DNA of 38,090 nt, from positions 1-38,090 of the forward strand of contig NZ_JAAGLU010000058.1 of assembly GCF_010550245.1 (NCBI RefSeq), in the 5' to 3' direction. Positions within the stretch are counted from its first letter, which is position 1. The number at the start of each line of letters is the position of its first letter. Below, piece after piece: positions 1-8,320 of the stretch. The notes under the pieces are model-generated. The model was given only the letters and a program-made list of their open reading frames with translations, did not search any database and was not told the origin of the DNA. The DNA comes from Streptomyces sp. SID12501 (GTDB lineage: Bacteria > Actinomycetota > Actinomycetes > Streptomycetales > Streptomycetaceae). The position numbers and the translations under genes are program-made.

Positions 1-178
1 CCGCGGTTACCTTGAACTCCGCCGCCACACGCGTATTCGGCTTCCCGCCCCCGCACTCCAAGACGATGCGTGCCCGCTCGACAAAACGGGGCGCCACCGC
101 CCCGCCCGCCCAGCGCAGCAACTCGGCACGCTCCTCATCGGACAGCACAACTTCGACGGCACGAGGACCCCGAGACAT
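1..178 (-). CDS. IS630-family transposase, N-terminal part (runs off window)
   Basis: The minus strand from an ATG at 178 reads MSRGPRAVEVVLSDEERAEL and continues with a helix-turn-helix-like segment (RARIVLECGGGKPNTRVAAEF) up to the window edge. This is the usual start of Streptomyces IS630-type transposases, whose N-terminal HTH binds the element ends and whose DDE domain (outside the window) catalyses cut-and-paste transposition into TA dinucleotides. Only about 59 residues are visible, so whether the copy is intact cannot be judged. A partly similar element end, without transposase, occurs again near 31.6 kb. Confidence 0.75.
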   Translation of the reverse strand, partial: MSRGPRAVEVVLSDEERAELLRWAGGAVAPRFVERARIVLECGGGKPNTRVAAEFKVTA

Positions 179-226
179 GAAAACAGGCTACAGACTTAAG
201 CCCGCGAATTCAGGCGCACCACACTA
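179..226. mobile_element. Outer end of the IS630-type element, at a CTAG target
   Basis: Between the transposase start and the TA at 225-226 lies the outer end of the element, including GGCTACAGACTTAAGCC (186-202), which recurs exactly at 31583-31599. The end meets a CTAG tetramer (224-227). IS630 elements are known to favour CTAG and to duplicate its TA. The sequence is nearly mirror-symmetric around this TA for 26 bp (213-238). The exact tip is inferred, because the other end of the element is outside the window. Confidence 0.6.
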
Positions 227-484
227 GTGTGATGCGCCAGAGATCCGTCGGCAGAAGCGGGCGAGTGAGTCGAGGATCTCTTCGGCTGTCTTGGTCCACC
301 CGTCCAGTACGCTGCGGAGCGCGATTGCCGCGTGCGTGGCCCGTTCGCTCAAGATCCGGTCGTGCGCCTCGCGGTCCCCGGCCGCTGCGTGGGGGATGTC
401 GAGAGCTTCCAGAACAGCCCGCACCAAGTCACGCACGGCGCTTGAGGGAACAGCCCATTCGGGGATGTTGTAGGAACCCTCCAT
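224..484 (-). CDS. Small hypothetical protein (86 aa)
   Basis: An 86-residue acidic, helical-looking protein (MEGSYNIPEWAVPSSAVRDL at the start), with ATG at 484 and stop at 226. I recognise no family or motif and see no signal peptide or membrane segment. Codon use is typical of Streptomyces, which supports real coding. Its last codons (GASH-stop) fall inside the mirror-symmetric sequence at the IS630 end, so the C-terminus may have been trimmed or replaced by that insertion. It is divergent from the biotin operon. Function unknown. Confidence 0.55.
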   Translation of the reverse strand: MEGSYNIPEWAVPSSAVRDLVRAVLEALDIPHAAAGDREAHDRILSERATHAAIALRSVLDGWTKTAEEILDSLARFCRRISGASH

Positions 485-691
485 ACTGATCCACTGGCCC
501 TTGCGTCTCGCTCATGTCTCTCACCAAATCGGCGGTGAGATGCGGACTTTGGGCCTCTGACCCGGTCTTCCATGCTCTCTGTGGACCCCACGTACTGGGG
601 TGGTCGTGTTACATACCCCACACGTCGAAGCGCCTCTCTTGTACGAACCCTCCTTTCCCTCAGCCGGTCGGATACGTCAGGATCGGCTTCC
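485..691. promoter_or_regulatory. Divergent intergenic region upstream of bioB
   Basis: This 207-bp region separates the small minus-strand gene from bioB and should carry the bioBAD promoter. I see no convincing -35/-10 pair and no clear biotin-repressor palindrome. The Shine-Dalgarno signal before bioB is weak (AGGATCGG about 8 bases upstream). Assignment rests on position only. Confidence 0.35.
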
Positions 692-1849
692 ATGGACCTG
701 CTGACGACGCTGGTGGACAAGGGGCTGCGGCGCGAGCTGCCGACCCGTGAAGAGGCGCTGGCCGTGCTGGCCACCTCCGACGACGATCTTCTCGATGTGG
801 TGGCCGCCGCCGGGAAGGTGCGCCGGCACTGGTTCGGGCGGCGGGTGAAGCTCAACTATCTGGTCAACCTGAAGTCGGGTCTGTGCCCCGAGGACTGTTC
901 CTACTGTTCGCAGCGCCTCGGCTCCACCACCGGCATCCTGAAGTACACCTGGCTCAAGCCGGACGAGGCCTCGAAGGCCGCGGCGGCCGGGCTGGCCGGG
1001 GGCGCCAAGCGGGTCTGCCTGGTGGCGTCCGGGCGCGGTCCGACGGACCGGGACGTGGACCGGGTCGCCGGCACCATCAAGGCGATCAAGGACCAGAACG
1101 AGGGCGTCGAGGTGTGCGCCTGCCTCGGGCTGCTCTCCGACGGCCAGGCGGAGCGTCTGCGTGAGGCCGGCGCGGACGCCTACAACCACAACCTCAACAC
1201 GTCCGAGGCCACCTACGGCGACATCACCACCACCCACACCTACGAGGACCGGGTCGACACCGTCCAGAAGGCCCACGCGGCCGGACTGTCCGCCTGCTCG
1301 GGCCTGATCGCGGGCATGGGCGAGAGCGACGCGGACCTCGTCGACGTCGTCTTCTCCCTCCGCGGCCTCGACCCGGACTCGGTTCCGGTCAACTTCCTGA
1401 TCCCGGTCGAGGGCACCCCGCTGGCCAAGGAATGGAACCTCACCCCGCAGCGCTGTCTCCGCATCCTCGCGATGGTCCGGTTCGTCTGCCCGGACGCGGA
1501 GGTGCGCATCGCGGGCGGCCGTGAGGTCCATCTGCGCACGATGCAGCCGCTCGCCCTGAACCTCGCCAACTCGATCTTCCTCGGCGACTACCTCACCACC
1601 GAGGGCCAGGCCGGCCAGGCCGACCTCGACATGATCGCCGACGCCGGTTTCGAGGTCGAGGGCGCCGACCAGGTCACGCTGCCGGAGCACCGGGCGGCGG
1701 CCGGCGGCGGCTGCGGCACCGCGTCGGCGGGAGCGTGCGGCACGGAGGCGGGCGCCTGCGGTTCGGACGCTGCGGCGCCCGAACCGCGCACGGACCTGGT
1801 CACCGTACGCCGCCGAGGTGCCGGAACGGACCTCGCACCCAATGCCTGA
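692..1849 (+). CDS. bioB: Biotin synthase BioB
   Basis: BioB is a radical SAM enzyme that inserts sulfur into dethiobiotin, the last step of biotin synthesis, in the cytoplasm. The 385-aa product has the radical SAM cluster CPEDCSYC (Cys65, 69, 72), the BioB stretch YNHNLNTSEATYGDI, and the substrate/iron-sulfur region GGREVHLR. The start at 692 (MDLLTTLVDKGLRREL) is chosen over upstream in-frame starts because conserved sequence begins there. The tail after about residue 335 is Cys/Gly/Ala-rich (GGGCGTASAGACGTEAGAC), an extension seen in Streptomyces BioB and absent from the E. coli enzyme. Its stop overlaps the bioA start by 8 bases, which implies translational coupling. Confidence 0.97.
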   Translation: MDLLTTLVDKGLRRELPTREEALAVLATSDDDLLDVVAAAGKVRRHWFGRRVKLNYLVNLKSGLCPEDCSYCSQRLGSTTGILKYTWLKPDEASKAAAAGLAGGAKRVCLVASGRGPTDRDVDRVAGTIKAIKDQNEGVEVCACLGLLSDGQAERLREAGADAYNHNLNTSEATYGDITTTHTYEDRVDTVQKAHAAGLSACSGLIAGMGESDADLVDVVFSLRGLDPDSVPVNFLIPVEGTPLAKEWNLTPQRCLRILAMVRFVCPDAEVRIAGGREVHLRTMQPLALNLANSIFLGDYLTTEGQAGQADLDMIADAGFEVEGADQVTLPEHRAAAGGGCGTASAGACGTEAGACGSDAAAPEPRTDLVTVRRRGAGTDLAPNA

Positions 1850-3122
1850 CCTGCCCCTGTCCGACCTGCTGGACCTGGACCGGCGCCACGTCTGGCATCC
1901 GTACGGGCCCATGCCGGGCCGGGTCGAACCGCTCGTCGTGGAGTCGGCGAGCGGGGTGCGGCTGCGGCTCGCGGGCGGGGCGGGCGAGCTGGTCGACGGG
2001 ATGTCGTCCTGGTGGTCGGCGATCCACGGCTACAACCACCCGGTGCTCAACGAGGCCGCGCGCGAGCAGCTCTCCCGGATGAGCCACGTCATGTTCGGCG
2101 GGCTCACCCACGAGCCCGCCGTACGGCTGGCGAAGCTACTTGTCGACCTGTCGCCGGAGGGGCTTGAGCACGTGTTCCTCGCCGACTCGGGGTCGGTTTC
2201 GGTCGAGGTCGCGGTCAAGATGTGTCTGCAGTACTGGCGTTCGATCGGCCGCCCTGCCAAGCAGCGCCTGCTGACCTGGCGCGGCGGCTACCACGGCGAC
2301 ACCTGGCAGCCGATGTCCGTGTGCGACCCCGAGGGCGGCATGCACGAGCTGTGGCAGGGTGTCCTGCCCCGCCAGGTGTTCGCGGACGCGCCGCCCACGG
2401 AGTACGAGGAGTCGTACGCCGACCACCTGCGCTCGACGATCGAACGGCACGCCGACGAACTGGCCGCCGTGATCGTCGAACCGGTGGTGCAGGGCGCGGG
2501 CGGCATGCGGTTCCACTCCCCCGCCTATCTGCGGGTACTGCGCGAGGCGTGCGACGCCTACGGCGTGCTGCTCGTGTTCGACGAGATCGCGACCGGGTTC
2601 GGGCGCACGGGCGCGCTGTTCGCGGCGGAGCACGCGGCGGTGACGCCGGATGTGATGTGCGTGGGCAAGTCGCTGACCGGCGGTTATCTGACGATGGCGG
2701 CGACGCTGTGCACGGCACGGGTGGCCGACGGCATCTCGCGCGGCAAGGTCCCGGTGCTCGCCCACGGCCCGACCTTCATGGGCAACCCCCTGGCGGCGGC
2801 CGTGGCCTGCGCCTCGATCGGCCTGCTGCTCGACCAGGACTGGCGGGCGGAGGTCAAGCGGATCGAGGCCGGCCTTCGGGACGGGCTCTCCGGGGCGGCG
2901 GAACTTCCCGGGGTCCGGGACGTACGCGTGCTGGGCGCGATCGGGGTGGTCCAGCTCGACCACGAGGTGGACATGGCGGCGGCGACGGCGGCGGCCGTGC
3001 GCGAGGGCGTGTGGCTGCGGCCGTTCCGCGACCTCGTCTACACCATGCCGCCGTACGTCACCGGCGACGCGGACGTGGCCCGGATCGCGCGCGCGGTGTG
3101 CGCGGCAGCACAGGAGGGATGA
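1842..3122 (+). CDS. bioA: Adenosylmethionine-8-amino-7-oxononanoate aminotransferase BioA
   Basis: BioA transfers the amino group of S-adenosylmethionine to KAPA, giving DAPA, the second step of the biotin ring pathway. The 426-aa protein is a class III, fold type I PLP aminotransferase. Visible motifs are RRHVWHPYG at the N-terminus, SGSVSVEVAVKM, YHGDTW, the PLP-binding DEIATGFGRTG, and Lys276 in CVGKSLTGGY, the expected Schiff-base lysine. The ATG at 1842 is preferred over an in-frame GTG at 1818, because MPDLPLSDLLDLD starts the conserved sequence. The stop overlaps the bioD start region, so all three bio genes form one operon. Confidence 0.96.
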   Translation: MPDLPLSDLLDLDRRHVWHPYGPMPGRVEPLVVESASGVRLRLAGGAGELVDGMSSWWSAIHGYNHPVLNEAAREQLSRMSHVMFGGLTHEPAVRLAKLLVDLSPEGLEHVFLADSGSVSVEVAVKMCLQYWRSIGRPAKQRLLTWRGGYHGDTWQPMSVCDPEGGMHELWQGVLPRQVFADAPPTEYEESYADHLRSTIERHADELAAVIVEPVVQGAGGMRFHSPAYLRVLREACDAYGVLLVFDEIATGFGRTGALFAAEHAAVTPDVMCVGKSLTGGYLTMAATLCTARVADGISRGKVPVLAHGPTFMGNPLAAAVACASIGLLLDQDWRAEVKRIEAGLRDGLSGAAELPGVRDVRVLGAIGVVQLDHEVDMAAATAAAVREGVWLRPFRDLVYTMPPYVTGDADVARIARAVCAAAQEG

Positions 3123-3124
3123 GC

Positions 3125-3844
3125 ATGCCGATCCTGGTGATCACGGGGACGGGCACGGAGGTCGGCAAGACGGTCACGACGGCCGCCGTCGCCGCCACGG
3201 CCCTCGCGGCGGGCCGCACGGTGGCCGTGCTCAAGCCCGCGCAGACGGGGGTACGTCCGGACGAGCGCGGGGACGCCGACGAGGTCGCGCGGCTCGCGGG
3301 TGACGTACGGACCCTCGAACTCGCCCGCTATCCCGACCCGTTGGCCCCCGCGACGGCCGCCCGCCGGGCCTCGCTGCCGCCGGTCCGCCCGGCCGAGGTG
3401 GCGGAGGCCGCCGCGAAACTCGCCGCCGAGTACGACGTGGTTCTGGTGGAGGGCGCGGGCGGACTGCTCGTACGCTTCGACGACGAGGGCGGAACCCTGG
3501 CGGACACGGCCGAACTGCTGGACGCGCCGATCCTGGTCGTCGTGTCGGCGGGCCTGGGCACCCTCAACGCGACAGAACTGACGGCCCGTGAACTCTCCCG
3601 CAGAGACGTCCACTTGACGGGCATCGTCATCGGAAGCTGGCCCGACTCCCCGGACCTGGCAGCCTGCTGCAACCTGGCGGACCTGCCGGTGGTCGCCGGA
3701 GCCCCTCTGATCGGGGCACTACCTGCGGGGGCGGGGACGCTACCCCCAGCCAACTTCCGCACGATGGCTGGAAGTTGGCTGGCGCCAATGCTGGGCGGAA
3801 CATGGGACGCGTCAGAATTCGGGGAGCGACAGGCGCCCTTGTAG
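3125..3844 (+). CDS. bioD: Dethiobiotin synthetase BioD
   Basis: BioD closes the ureido ring of DAPA with CO2 and ATP to give dethiobiotin, the substrate of BioB. The 239-aa protein opens with the family P-loop GTGTEVGKT (residues 8-16), followed by KPAQTGV and VEGAGGLLV, the standard BioD nucleotide and substrate motifs. Two in-frame ATGs exist, at 3119 and 3125. AGGAGG at 3112-3117 lies 7 bases from 3125 but only 1 base from 3119, so 3125 is chosen. bioA ends at 3122, so the three genes are co-transcribed and nearly contiguous. Confidence 0.95.
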   Translation: MPILVITGTGTEVGKTVTTAAVAATALAAGRTVAVLKPAQTGVRPDERGDADEVARLAGDVRTLELARYPDPLAPATAARRASLPPVRPAEVAEAAAKLAAEYDVVLVEGAGGLLVRFDDEGGTLADTAELLDAPILVVVSAGLGTLNATELTARELSRRDVHLTGIVIGSWPDSPDLAACCNLADLPVVAGAPLIGALPAGAGTLPPANFRTMAGSWLAPMLGGTWDASEFGERQAPL

Positions 3845-3908
3845 GGGCGCGGGGCTGTATCGATCTGCGGCTCCGCCGCGGGGCGCGACAAGCCGCCCCC
3901 ACCGGCGC
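3841..3908. repeat. Streptomyces-type intergenic repeat (GTAGGGGCGCGGGG...)
   Basis: Starting on the bioD stop codon is a GC-rich stretch with GTAGGGGCGCGGGGCTGT, then GCGGCTCCGCCGCGGGGCGCGAC and CCCCCACCGGCGCGCAGCC. From memory this resembles the short repetitive intergenic sequence scattered through Streptomyces genomes, usually next to stop codons. The GGCTCCGCC core can fold into a hairpin, so it may also act as a terminator between the convergent bioD and LuxR genes. No second copy is seen in this window. Confidence 0.55.
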
Positions 3909-3917
3909 GCAGCCCAC

Positions 3918-6284
3918 TCACAACCCCGCCTCCCCCAGCAACCGCACCAGCTCGATCCGCGACCGGATCCCCAACCGCGAGAAAACCCCCCGCAGATGGT
4001 GATCGATCGTGCGCGGACTCAACGCCAGCCGCACAGCGATCTCCCGATTGGTCGCACCATCCGCCGCCATCCGCGCAACCATCAACTGCTGCGCCGTAAG
4101 GCGGGCAGTGAGATCCGCCGGCCCCGACGTGACAGTCACCGGCGCCCCCAGCGCCCGAAGTTCCGCCCGTGCCTGCGTCGCGCAGTGCGGCGCACCGAAC
4201 GTCTCGAACGCCTCCAGCGCGCTGTGCAGCCGGTCCCGCGCCTCGGCCCGCTGGCGCAGCCGACGCAACGCGCTGCCGAACAACAGCTCCGTACGGGCGC
4301 GTTCGAAGTCACGCGTGCCGTGGCCGTGCAGGTCGAGGGCCGTGCGGTAGTGGTCGACCGCTTCGGCGCCGGGGGCGAGCAGAGCGCGGCAGCGGGCGCT
4401 GAGAGCCAGGTCGTCCGGGCTGCGGACGGCGGTGGCCCAGCGGTCGTAGTCGGCGTGGGCGGCGCGTGCGACGCGGGTGTCGCCAGTGCGGACGGCGGCC
4501 TCGACGTAGTGCGGGGTGGCCAGGTGCCGGATGGCGCGGTGGCCGTGGCCGGGGCCGAATCCGGCGAGGGCGCGCAGCCGGGCGGTGGCGCTCTCGAAGC
4601 GGCCGGTGGAGAGGTCGAGGAAGGCGAGCGCCCACAGGGCGAGCGCGGCGGGCAGGCCCAGGCCGTGGGCGCGGGCGTGGGTACGGGCGGCCTCGGCGCG
4701 TTCCCGGCAGACCTCGCCGTCGCCGGTCACCGCCGCGAACATGGCGAGGGCGGCCTGCAGATGACAGGCACCGTTGTCCTGGCCGGTGGCGTACGCCTGC
4801 CAGAGGGCGTCGGCCGCGGCGGCCTCGGCGGCGCGTGGGCGTCCGGTCCAGAAGTCGGCGTAGGCCCGGAACTCCATGGCCTGCGGGACGGTCACCGTCT
4901 CGCCCCGGGCCCGGGCGGAGGCGGCTGCCCGTACGGTGGCGCGTTCGGCGCCGGAGTGGTCGCCGAGGAGCAGCGCGGCGATGCCGGAGTGGATGAGCAG
5001 GGTGGGGTCGCCACCGGGACCGCAGCGCCCGGCGGCGGCCTTGAGGAGGTTGCGGGCGTCCTCGTACCGTCCCTCGACGGCGGCGGCGAGTCCCGCGAGG
5101 GTGCCGGGCGGGATGATGCCGAGCCGTGCGGCCACGGTGGCCGCCTCCCGGCAGCGGCGGAGGTCGCCGGTGTAGACGGCGGCCTCGGTGGCACGTGCCA
5201 ACAGATGCACGGCGACGTCGAGAGCGGGGTTCGGGACACTGCGCGACGACTGTGAGTCCGGGTGCGGGTACCGGGTCGCGTACGGGTAGGCATACGGGTC
5301 GTCCGGTGTGCCGAATCGTTCCGCCGGGCCGGAGTGAGGCCCTTGATCCTCGGCGGAACGATTCAGCACGCTCGCCCCGATCCCTCCGCTCCCCTGCTCC
5401 AGCGCGGCTCTCGCGTGCCGGACCGCGGCCGTCAGCAGCTGGTCGAAGGCCTCCGTCGCGTTGCCCGACCGCAGGGCGAGCATGCCGCCCAGCGCACTCC
5501 CGTCCGAGGACGCCACCAGACCGCGGGCCCGGTCCCCGTCACCGCGGTGCCAGGTGTCGGCGGCGGCCCTGGAGAGCAGCCGGGACCGTTCGCGGGAGTC
5601 GGACGAGAGGGCGGCGGCGCGCTCGCCGAGGGATCCGGCCAGGAGGTGGTCGCCCACCTCCCGGGCCTCGTGCGCGGCGCCGCCCAGCTCGGCGACGAGC
5701 CGTGCGCTGGGGCCGAGGGCGCCGGCACCCCGGTGCCAGGAGCGCCTGGGCGACTCACCGTCGCCGTGCAGGACGCGGGCCAGCAGCCGGTGCATGTCGC
5801 GCCGGTCCGCCGAGGACCCGGACTCGTAGGCCGCGATGCGCGTCCACGCGTCGCGGAAGACGACTCCGCCCGCCGTCGCGTGGGCGATCCCGGCCGTCTC
5901 GGCGGGTTCGAGGGCCCCGGTGTCGAGGCGGGCCGCGGCGACCGCGCGCAGGAAGGCGTGGGTCTGCACCGGGTACTGGTCGGCCGCGGCGAGGAGCAGC
6001 AGCAGCCGGGTGTCGTCGGGCAGGACACGGATCGCCCGGCGGTGCGCCCGCAGCAGTTCGGGGGCGAGCGCGGCGGGTTCCGCCGGTAGCGGATCCAGGC
6101 CCGCCGCCTGCCGTTCGGTGAGGAGCGGTACGAGTTCGGCGGCGGCGCGCGGATCGCCGTACGCGGCACACAGGACGCGCACGCGGACGCCTTCGGGAAG
6201 TGGGGGGCCGAGCTGCTGCCACGCGTCCGTGAGCTCCGGTGGCGAAATGCGCGGCTGAGGCGGGGGATTCACCGAGGTCACCAC
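3918..6284 (-). CDS. LuxR-family transcriptional regulator, LAL-like but without the ATPase domain
   Basis: A 788-aa protein ending in a typical LuxR/GerE helix-turn-helix (LTAQQLMVARMAADGATNREIA ... PRTIDHHLRGVFSRLGIRSR, about residues 723-780). The long preceding region is Ala/Leu/Arg-rich with repeated helical pairs, like the TPR-type arm of large LuxR (LAL) activators. The N-terminal AAA/Walker A domain of LAL proteins is not visible; the protein begins roughly where the post-ATPase segment would. Residues around 310-350 form a Tyr/Pro/Ser-rich insert containing a 14-bp inverted repeat in the DNA. The start (GTG at 6284) is uncertain. It is divergent from a secreted lipase, which it might control; the target is unknown. 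Confidence 0.8.
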   Translation of the reverse strand: MVTSVNPPPQPRISPPELTDAWQQLGPPLPEGVRVRVLCAAYGDPRAAAELVPLLTERQAAGLDPLPAEPAALAPELLRAHRRAIRVLPDDTRLLLLLAAADQYPVQTHAFLRAVAAARLDTGALEPAETAGIAHATAGGVVFRDAWTRIAAYESGSSADRRDMHRLLARVLHGDGESPRRSWHRGAGALGPSARLVAELGGAAHEAREVGDHLLAGSLGERAAALSSDSRERSRLLSRAAADTWHRGDGDRARGLVASSDGSALGGMLALRSGNATEAFDQLLTAAVRHARAALEQGSGGIGASVLNRSAEDQGPHSGPAERFGTPDDPYAYPYATRYPHPDSQSSRSVPNPALDVAVHLLARATEAAVYTGDLRRCREAATVAARLGIIPPGTLAGLAAAVEGRYEDARNLLKAAAGRCGPGGDPTLLIHSGIAALLLGDHSGAERATVRAAASARARGETVTVPQAMEFRAYADFWTGRPRAAEAAAADALWQAYATGQDNGACHLQAALAMFAAVTGDGEVCRERAEAARTHARAHGLGLPAALALWALAFLDLSTGRFESATARLRALAGFGPGHGHRAIRHLATPHYVEAAVRTGDTRVARAAHADYDRWATAVRSPDDLALSARCRALLAPGAEAVDHYRTALDLHGHGTRDFERARTELLFGSALRRLRQRAEARDRLHSALEAFETFGAPHCATQARAELRALGAPVTVTSGPADLTARLTAQQLMVARMAADGATNREIAVRLALSPRTIDHHLRGVFSRLGIRSRIELVRLLGEAGL

Positions 6285-6399
6285 GCCACTCAGGTTACTG
6301 GCGAGTTACAAGGCACGTAAAGACCGGCGATTTCACCGATGCGGCGCGCGTAGACCCGGCCTGACACTCCAGCCAACCCCACGCATATCAGGAGGCACC
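6285..6399. promoter_or_regulatory. Divergent promoter region between LuxR regulator and lipase
   Basis: A 115-bp spacer with lower GC in the middle (GAGTTACAAGGCACGTAAAG) must hold both start sites. A strong ribosome-binding site, AGGAGG, precedes the lipase ATG by 5 bases. I see no clear palindromic operator. Confidence 0.4.
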
Positions 6400-7086
6400 A
6401 TGCAGCGCCATATGCGACGCATCACAGCAGCCGTCTCGGCCGTCGTGTCCTCTATGCTCCTGTCTCTCTCGCTCACCGCGACACCCGCCCAGGCCGCGAC
6501 CCACAATCCGATCGTCTTCGTGCACGGCATCAGCAGCTCGTCGAGCAGCTGGAACGACTGGGTCGCCGACTTCAAGGCCGACGGCTACACGGCCGCCGAG
6601 CTGGACGCCTGGTCGTACTCCTGGTCCCAGTCCAACGTCACGACGGCCCAGCAACTGGCCACCGAGGTCAAGAGAGTTCTGGCCGCGACAGGCGCCTCGA
6701 AGGTCGACCTCATCGTCCACTCCATGGGCGCGCTCAGCGCTCGCTACTACCTCAAGAACCTCGGCGGAACCGCGTACGTCGACGACTTCGTCTCCACGGC
6801 CGGTACCAACCACGGCACGTCGCTCGCCTCTTGGTGTGCGTGGCTCTACACCTCGTGCTCCGAGATGAACACGGGAAGTTCGTTCCTCACCTCGCTGAAC
6901 TCGGGCGACGAGACGCCGGGCAGTGTGTCGTACGCCAGTTACTGGTCCAACTGCGACGAGGCGCTCACCCCGGACACGACCGCGATCCTGAGCGGCGCCA
7001 CGAACGTCGAGGTCGGCTGCATCTCGCACGACGAGATGAACAACGACTACGGCGTCTACTCGCAGGTCCGTACCTTCATCGCCTGA
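6400..7086 (+). CDS. Secreted triacylglycerol lipase (alpha/beta hydrolase)
   Basis: A 228-aa exported lipase resembling the small Bacillus LipA-type (family I.4) and Streptomyces lipases. Residues 1-32 are a signal peptide with basic start (MQRHMRR), hydrophobic core and APAQA-like cleavage region. The mature protein begins ATHNPIVFVHGISSSSSSW, the HG oxyanion segment. The nucleophile is Ser108 in VHSMGA, where most lipases have Gly before His and LipA has Ala. The likely acid and base are Asp in LTPDTT and His in CISHDEM near the C-terminus. Four cysteines in the second half could form disulfides. Expected to hydrolyse short or medium acyl esters outside the cell. Confidence 0.9.
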   Translation: MQRHMRRITAAVSAVVSSMLLSLSLTATPAQAATHNPIVFVHGISSSSSSWNDWVADFKADGYTAAELDAWSYSWSQSNVTTAQQLATEVKRVLAATGASKVDLIVHSMGALSARYYLKNLGGTAYVDDFVSTAGTNHGTSLASWCAWLYTSCSEMNTGSSFLTSLNSGDETPGSVSYASYWSNCDEALTPDTTAILSGATNVEVGCISHDEMNNDYGVYSQVRTFIA

Positions 7087-7192
7087 TCCCGCCGGATACG
7101 GCCTGATTCCGCCGGTTCCCGGCGACAGCGAGGGTGCGCGGGTCCCGTGCGGGGGACAATCGCGGTGAGGTCGTTCCTCCTCGGGAGGTCCC

Positions 7193-7918
7193 ATGCCGCT
7201 ACGGTCCACCGCAGGCTCCGGCAAGGTGCCGCGGGATTCCGTGCACCATCCGCTGTTCGCCCGTTACTACGCCCGGCTCAGTGTGGCCGCCGAGACCGGC
7301 ATCGGCCTGGGCGCCCTGCGGCACCGGCTGCTCGCCGGGCTCTCCGGACGGGTGATCGAGATCGGCGCCGGAAACGGGCTGAACTTCGCGCACTATCCGG
7401 ATGCCGTCTCTGAGGTCGTCGCGATCGAACCCGAGCGCCTGCTACGGCAGTTGGCCGTGGAGGCGGCGATGCGTTCCGAAGTGCCCGTCGATGTGGTGCC
7501 GGGCGTCGCCGAGGCGCTGCCGGTGAAGGGCGAGGCCTTCGACGCGGTCGTGTTCTCGCTGGTGCTGTGCAGTGTCCGGGACGTGTCCCGGGCGCTCGGC
7601 GAGGTACGGCGGGTGCTGCGGCCCGGTGGTGAGGTGCGGTTCCTCGAACACGGCGCCGGAGGCGGGCCCGCGATGCGGTTCACTCAGCGCGCCCTCGACC
7701 GCACGGTGTGGCCCGCGCTCGTCGGCGGCTGCCATGTGGCCCGGGACCCGGTCGCCGCGCTGCGGGACGCCGGGTTCGAACTCGGCCCCTACCGGCGGCT
7801 GTTGCTGCCCGAGAAGGGGCCGCGACTGCCCACCTCGTACTGCGTGCTGGGCAGCGCGTGGCGTCCCCCACAGCCGGGGACAGAGCCCGGGCCGGAGACG
7901 GCGCGGGACCCCTCATAG
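7193..7918 (+). CDS. Class I SAM-dependent methyltransferase
   Basis: A 241-aa Rossmann-fold methyltransferase of the UbiE/METTL7-like (Methyltransf_11) type. Motif I is VIEIGAGNGLN, motif II the acidic VVAIEPE, the post-motif AEALPVKGEAFDAVVFSLVLCSV gives motifs III/IV, and RRVLRPGGEVRFLEHG is the usual motif V. GGGAGGTCCC just before the ATG is a good ribosome-binding site. The substrate cannot be told from sequence. The 3' end overlaps the convergent toxin gene by 6 bases. The last 25 residues are Pro/Glu-rich and probably disordered. Confidence 0.85.
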   Translation: MPLRSTAGSGKVPRDSVHHPLFARYYARLSVAAETGIGLGALRHRLLAGLSGRVIEIGAGNGLNFAHYPDAVSEVVAIEPERLLRQLAVEAAMRSEVPVDVVPGVAEALPVKGEAFDAVVFSLVLCSVRDVSRALGEVRRVLRPGGEVRFLEHGAGGGPAMRFTQRALDRTVWPALVGGCHVARDPVAALRDAGFELGPYRRLLLPEKGPRLPTSYCVLGSAWRPPQPGTEPGPETARDPS

Positions 7919-8320
7919 GCTCCACTGGCGCAGTTCGTGCGCGATGTCGTGCACCGAGGCGTTGCCGGTCTTCACCAGCCGGGCCAGATCGCGCACCTGC
8001 TCGGGCGAGGTGACGACCTTGACCCCGCTGGCGATGAGGTAGGCGTAGGCGACCGCGGAGGCGAACAGCGCGTTGGAGCGCTCCAACGCGGGCACATGCA
8101 GCAGGAGTTGGAGCAGGGCGGCGGCCCGGGCGTGCGGGTTGTCATAGACGGGGATGTCGAATATCTCGGCCTCGTGGCGGGCGACGGCCGCGACCAGAGC
8201 GCCCCAGTCGGAGACCTGGGGGTCTCCGGGCGTCTTCCGTTCCGCGATCATGAGGAGCCAGGCGAGGTCGATCCTGAGGTTGTCCAAGGGTTCAGTGACG
8301 ACCTTCGCGCTTGCCTTCAC
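7913..8320 (-). CDS. Fic/Doc-like toxin of a toxin-antitoxin pair
   Basis: A 135-aa protein with the length and helical layout of Doc/Fic toxins, which AMPylate or phosphorylate a target such as EF-Tu. The region HVPALERSNALFASAVAYAYLIASGV aligns with the Doc signature HxFxDANKRTALxSA: His, the Asn and the ALFASA helix are kept, but the Phe, Asp and Lys-Arg are replaced. The family is common in Streptomyces beside a small antitoxin, as here. The GTG at 8320 overlaps the antitoxin end by 29 bases; a TTG shortly after the antitoxin stop is an alternative start. Catalytic competence is uncertain because of the altered motif. Confidence 0.7.
   Translation of the reverse strand: MKASAKVVTEPLDNLRIDLAWLLMIAERKTPGDPQVSDWGALVAAVARHEAEIFDIPVYDNPHARAAALLQLLLHVPALERSNALFASAVAYAYLIASGVKVVTSPEQVRDLARLVKTGNASVHDIAHELRQWSL

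Noticed and set aside
485..691. BioQ- or BirA-type operator upstream of bioB
   Set aside because: GTGTTACATACC and nearby bases were inspected, but no inverted repeat resembling known biotin operators could be supported.
677..1912. 411-codon minus-strand frame opposite bioB
   Set aside because: Shadow of high-GC coding. The composition is that of antisense frames (Gly/Val/Asp/Arg runs) and bioB is unambiguous.
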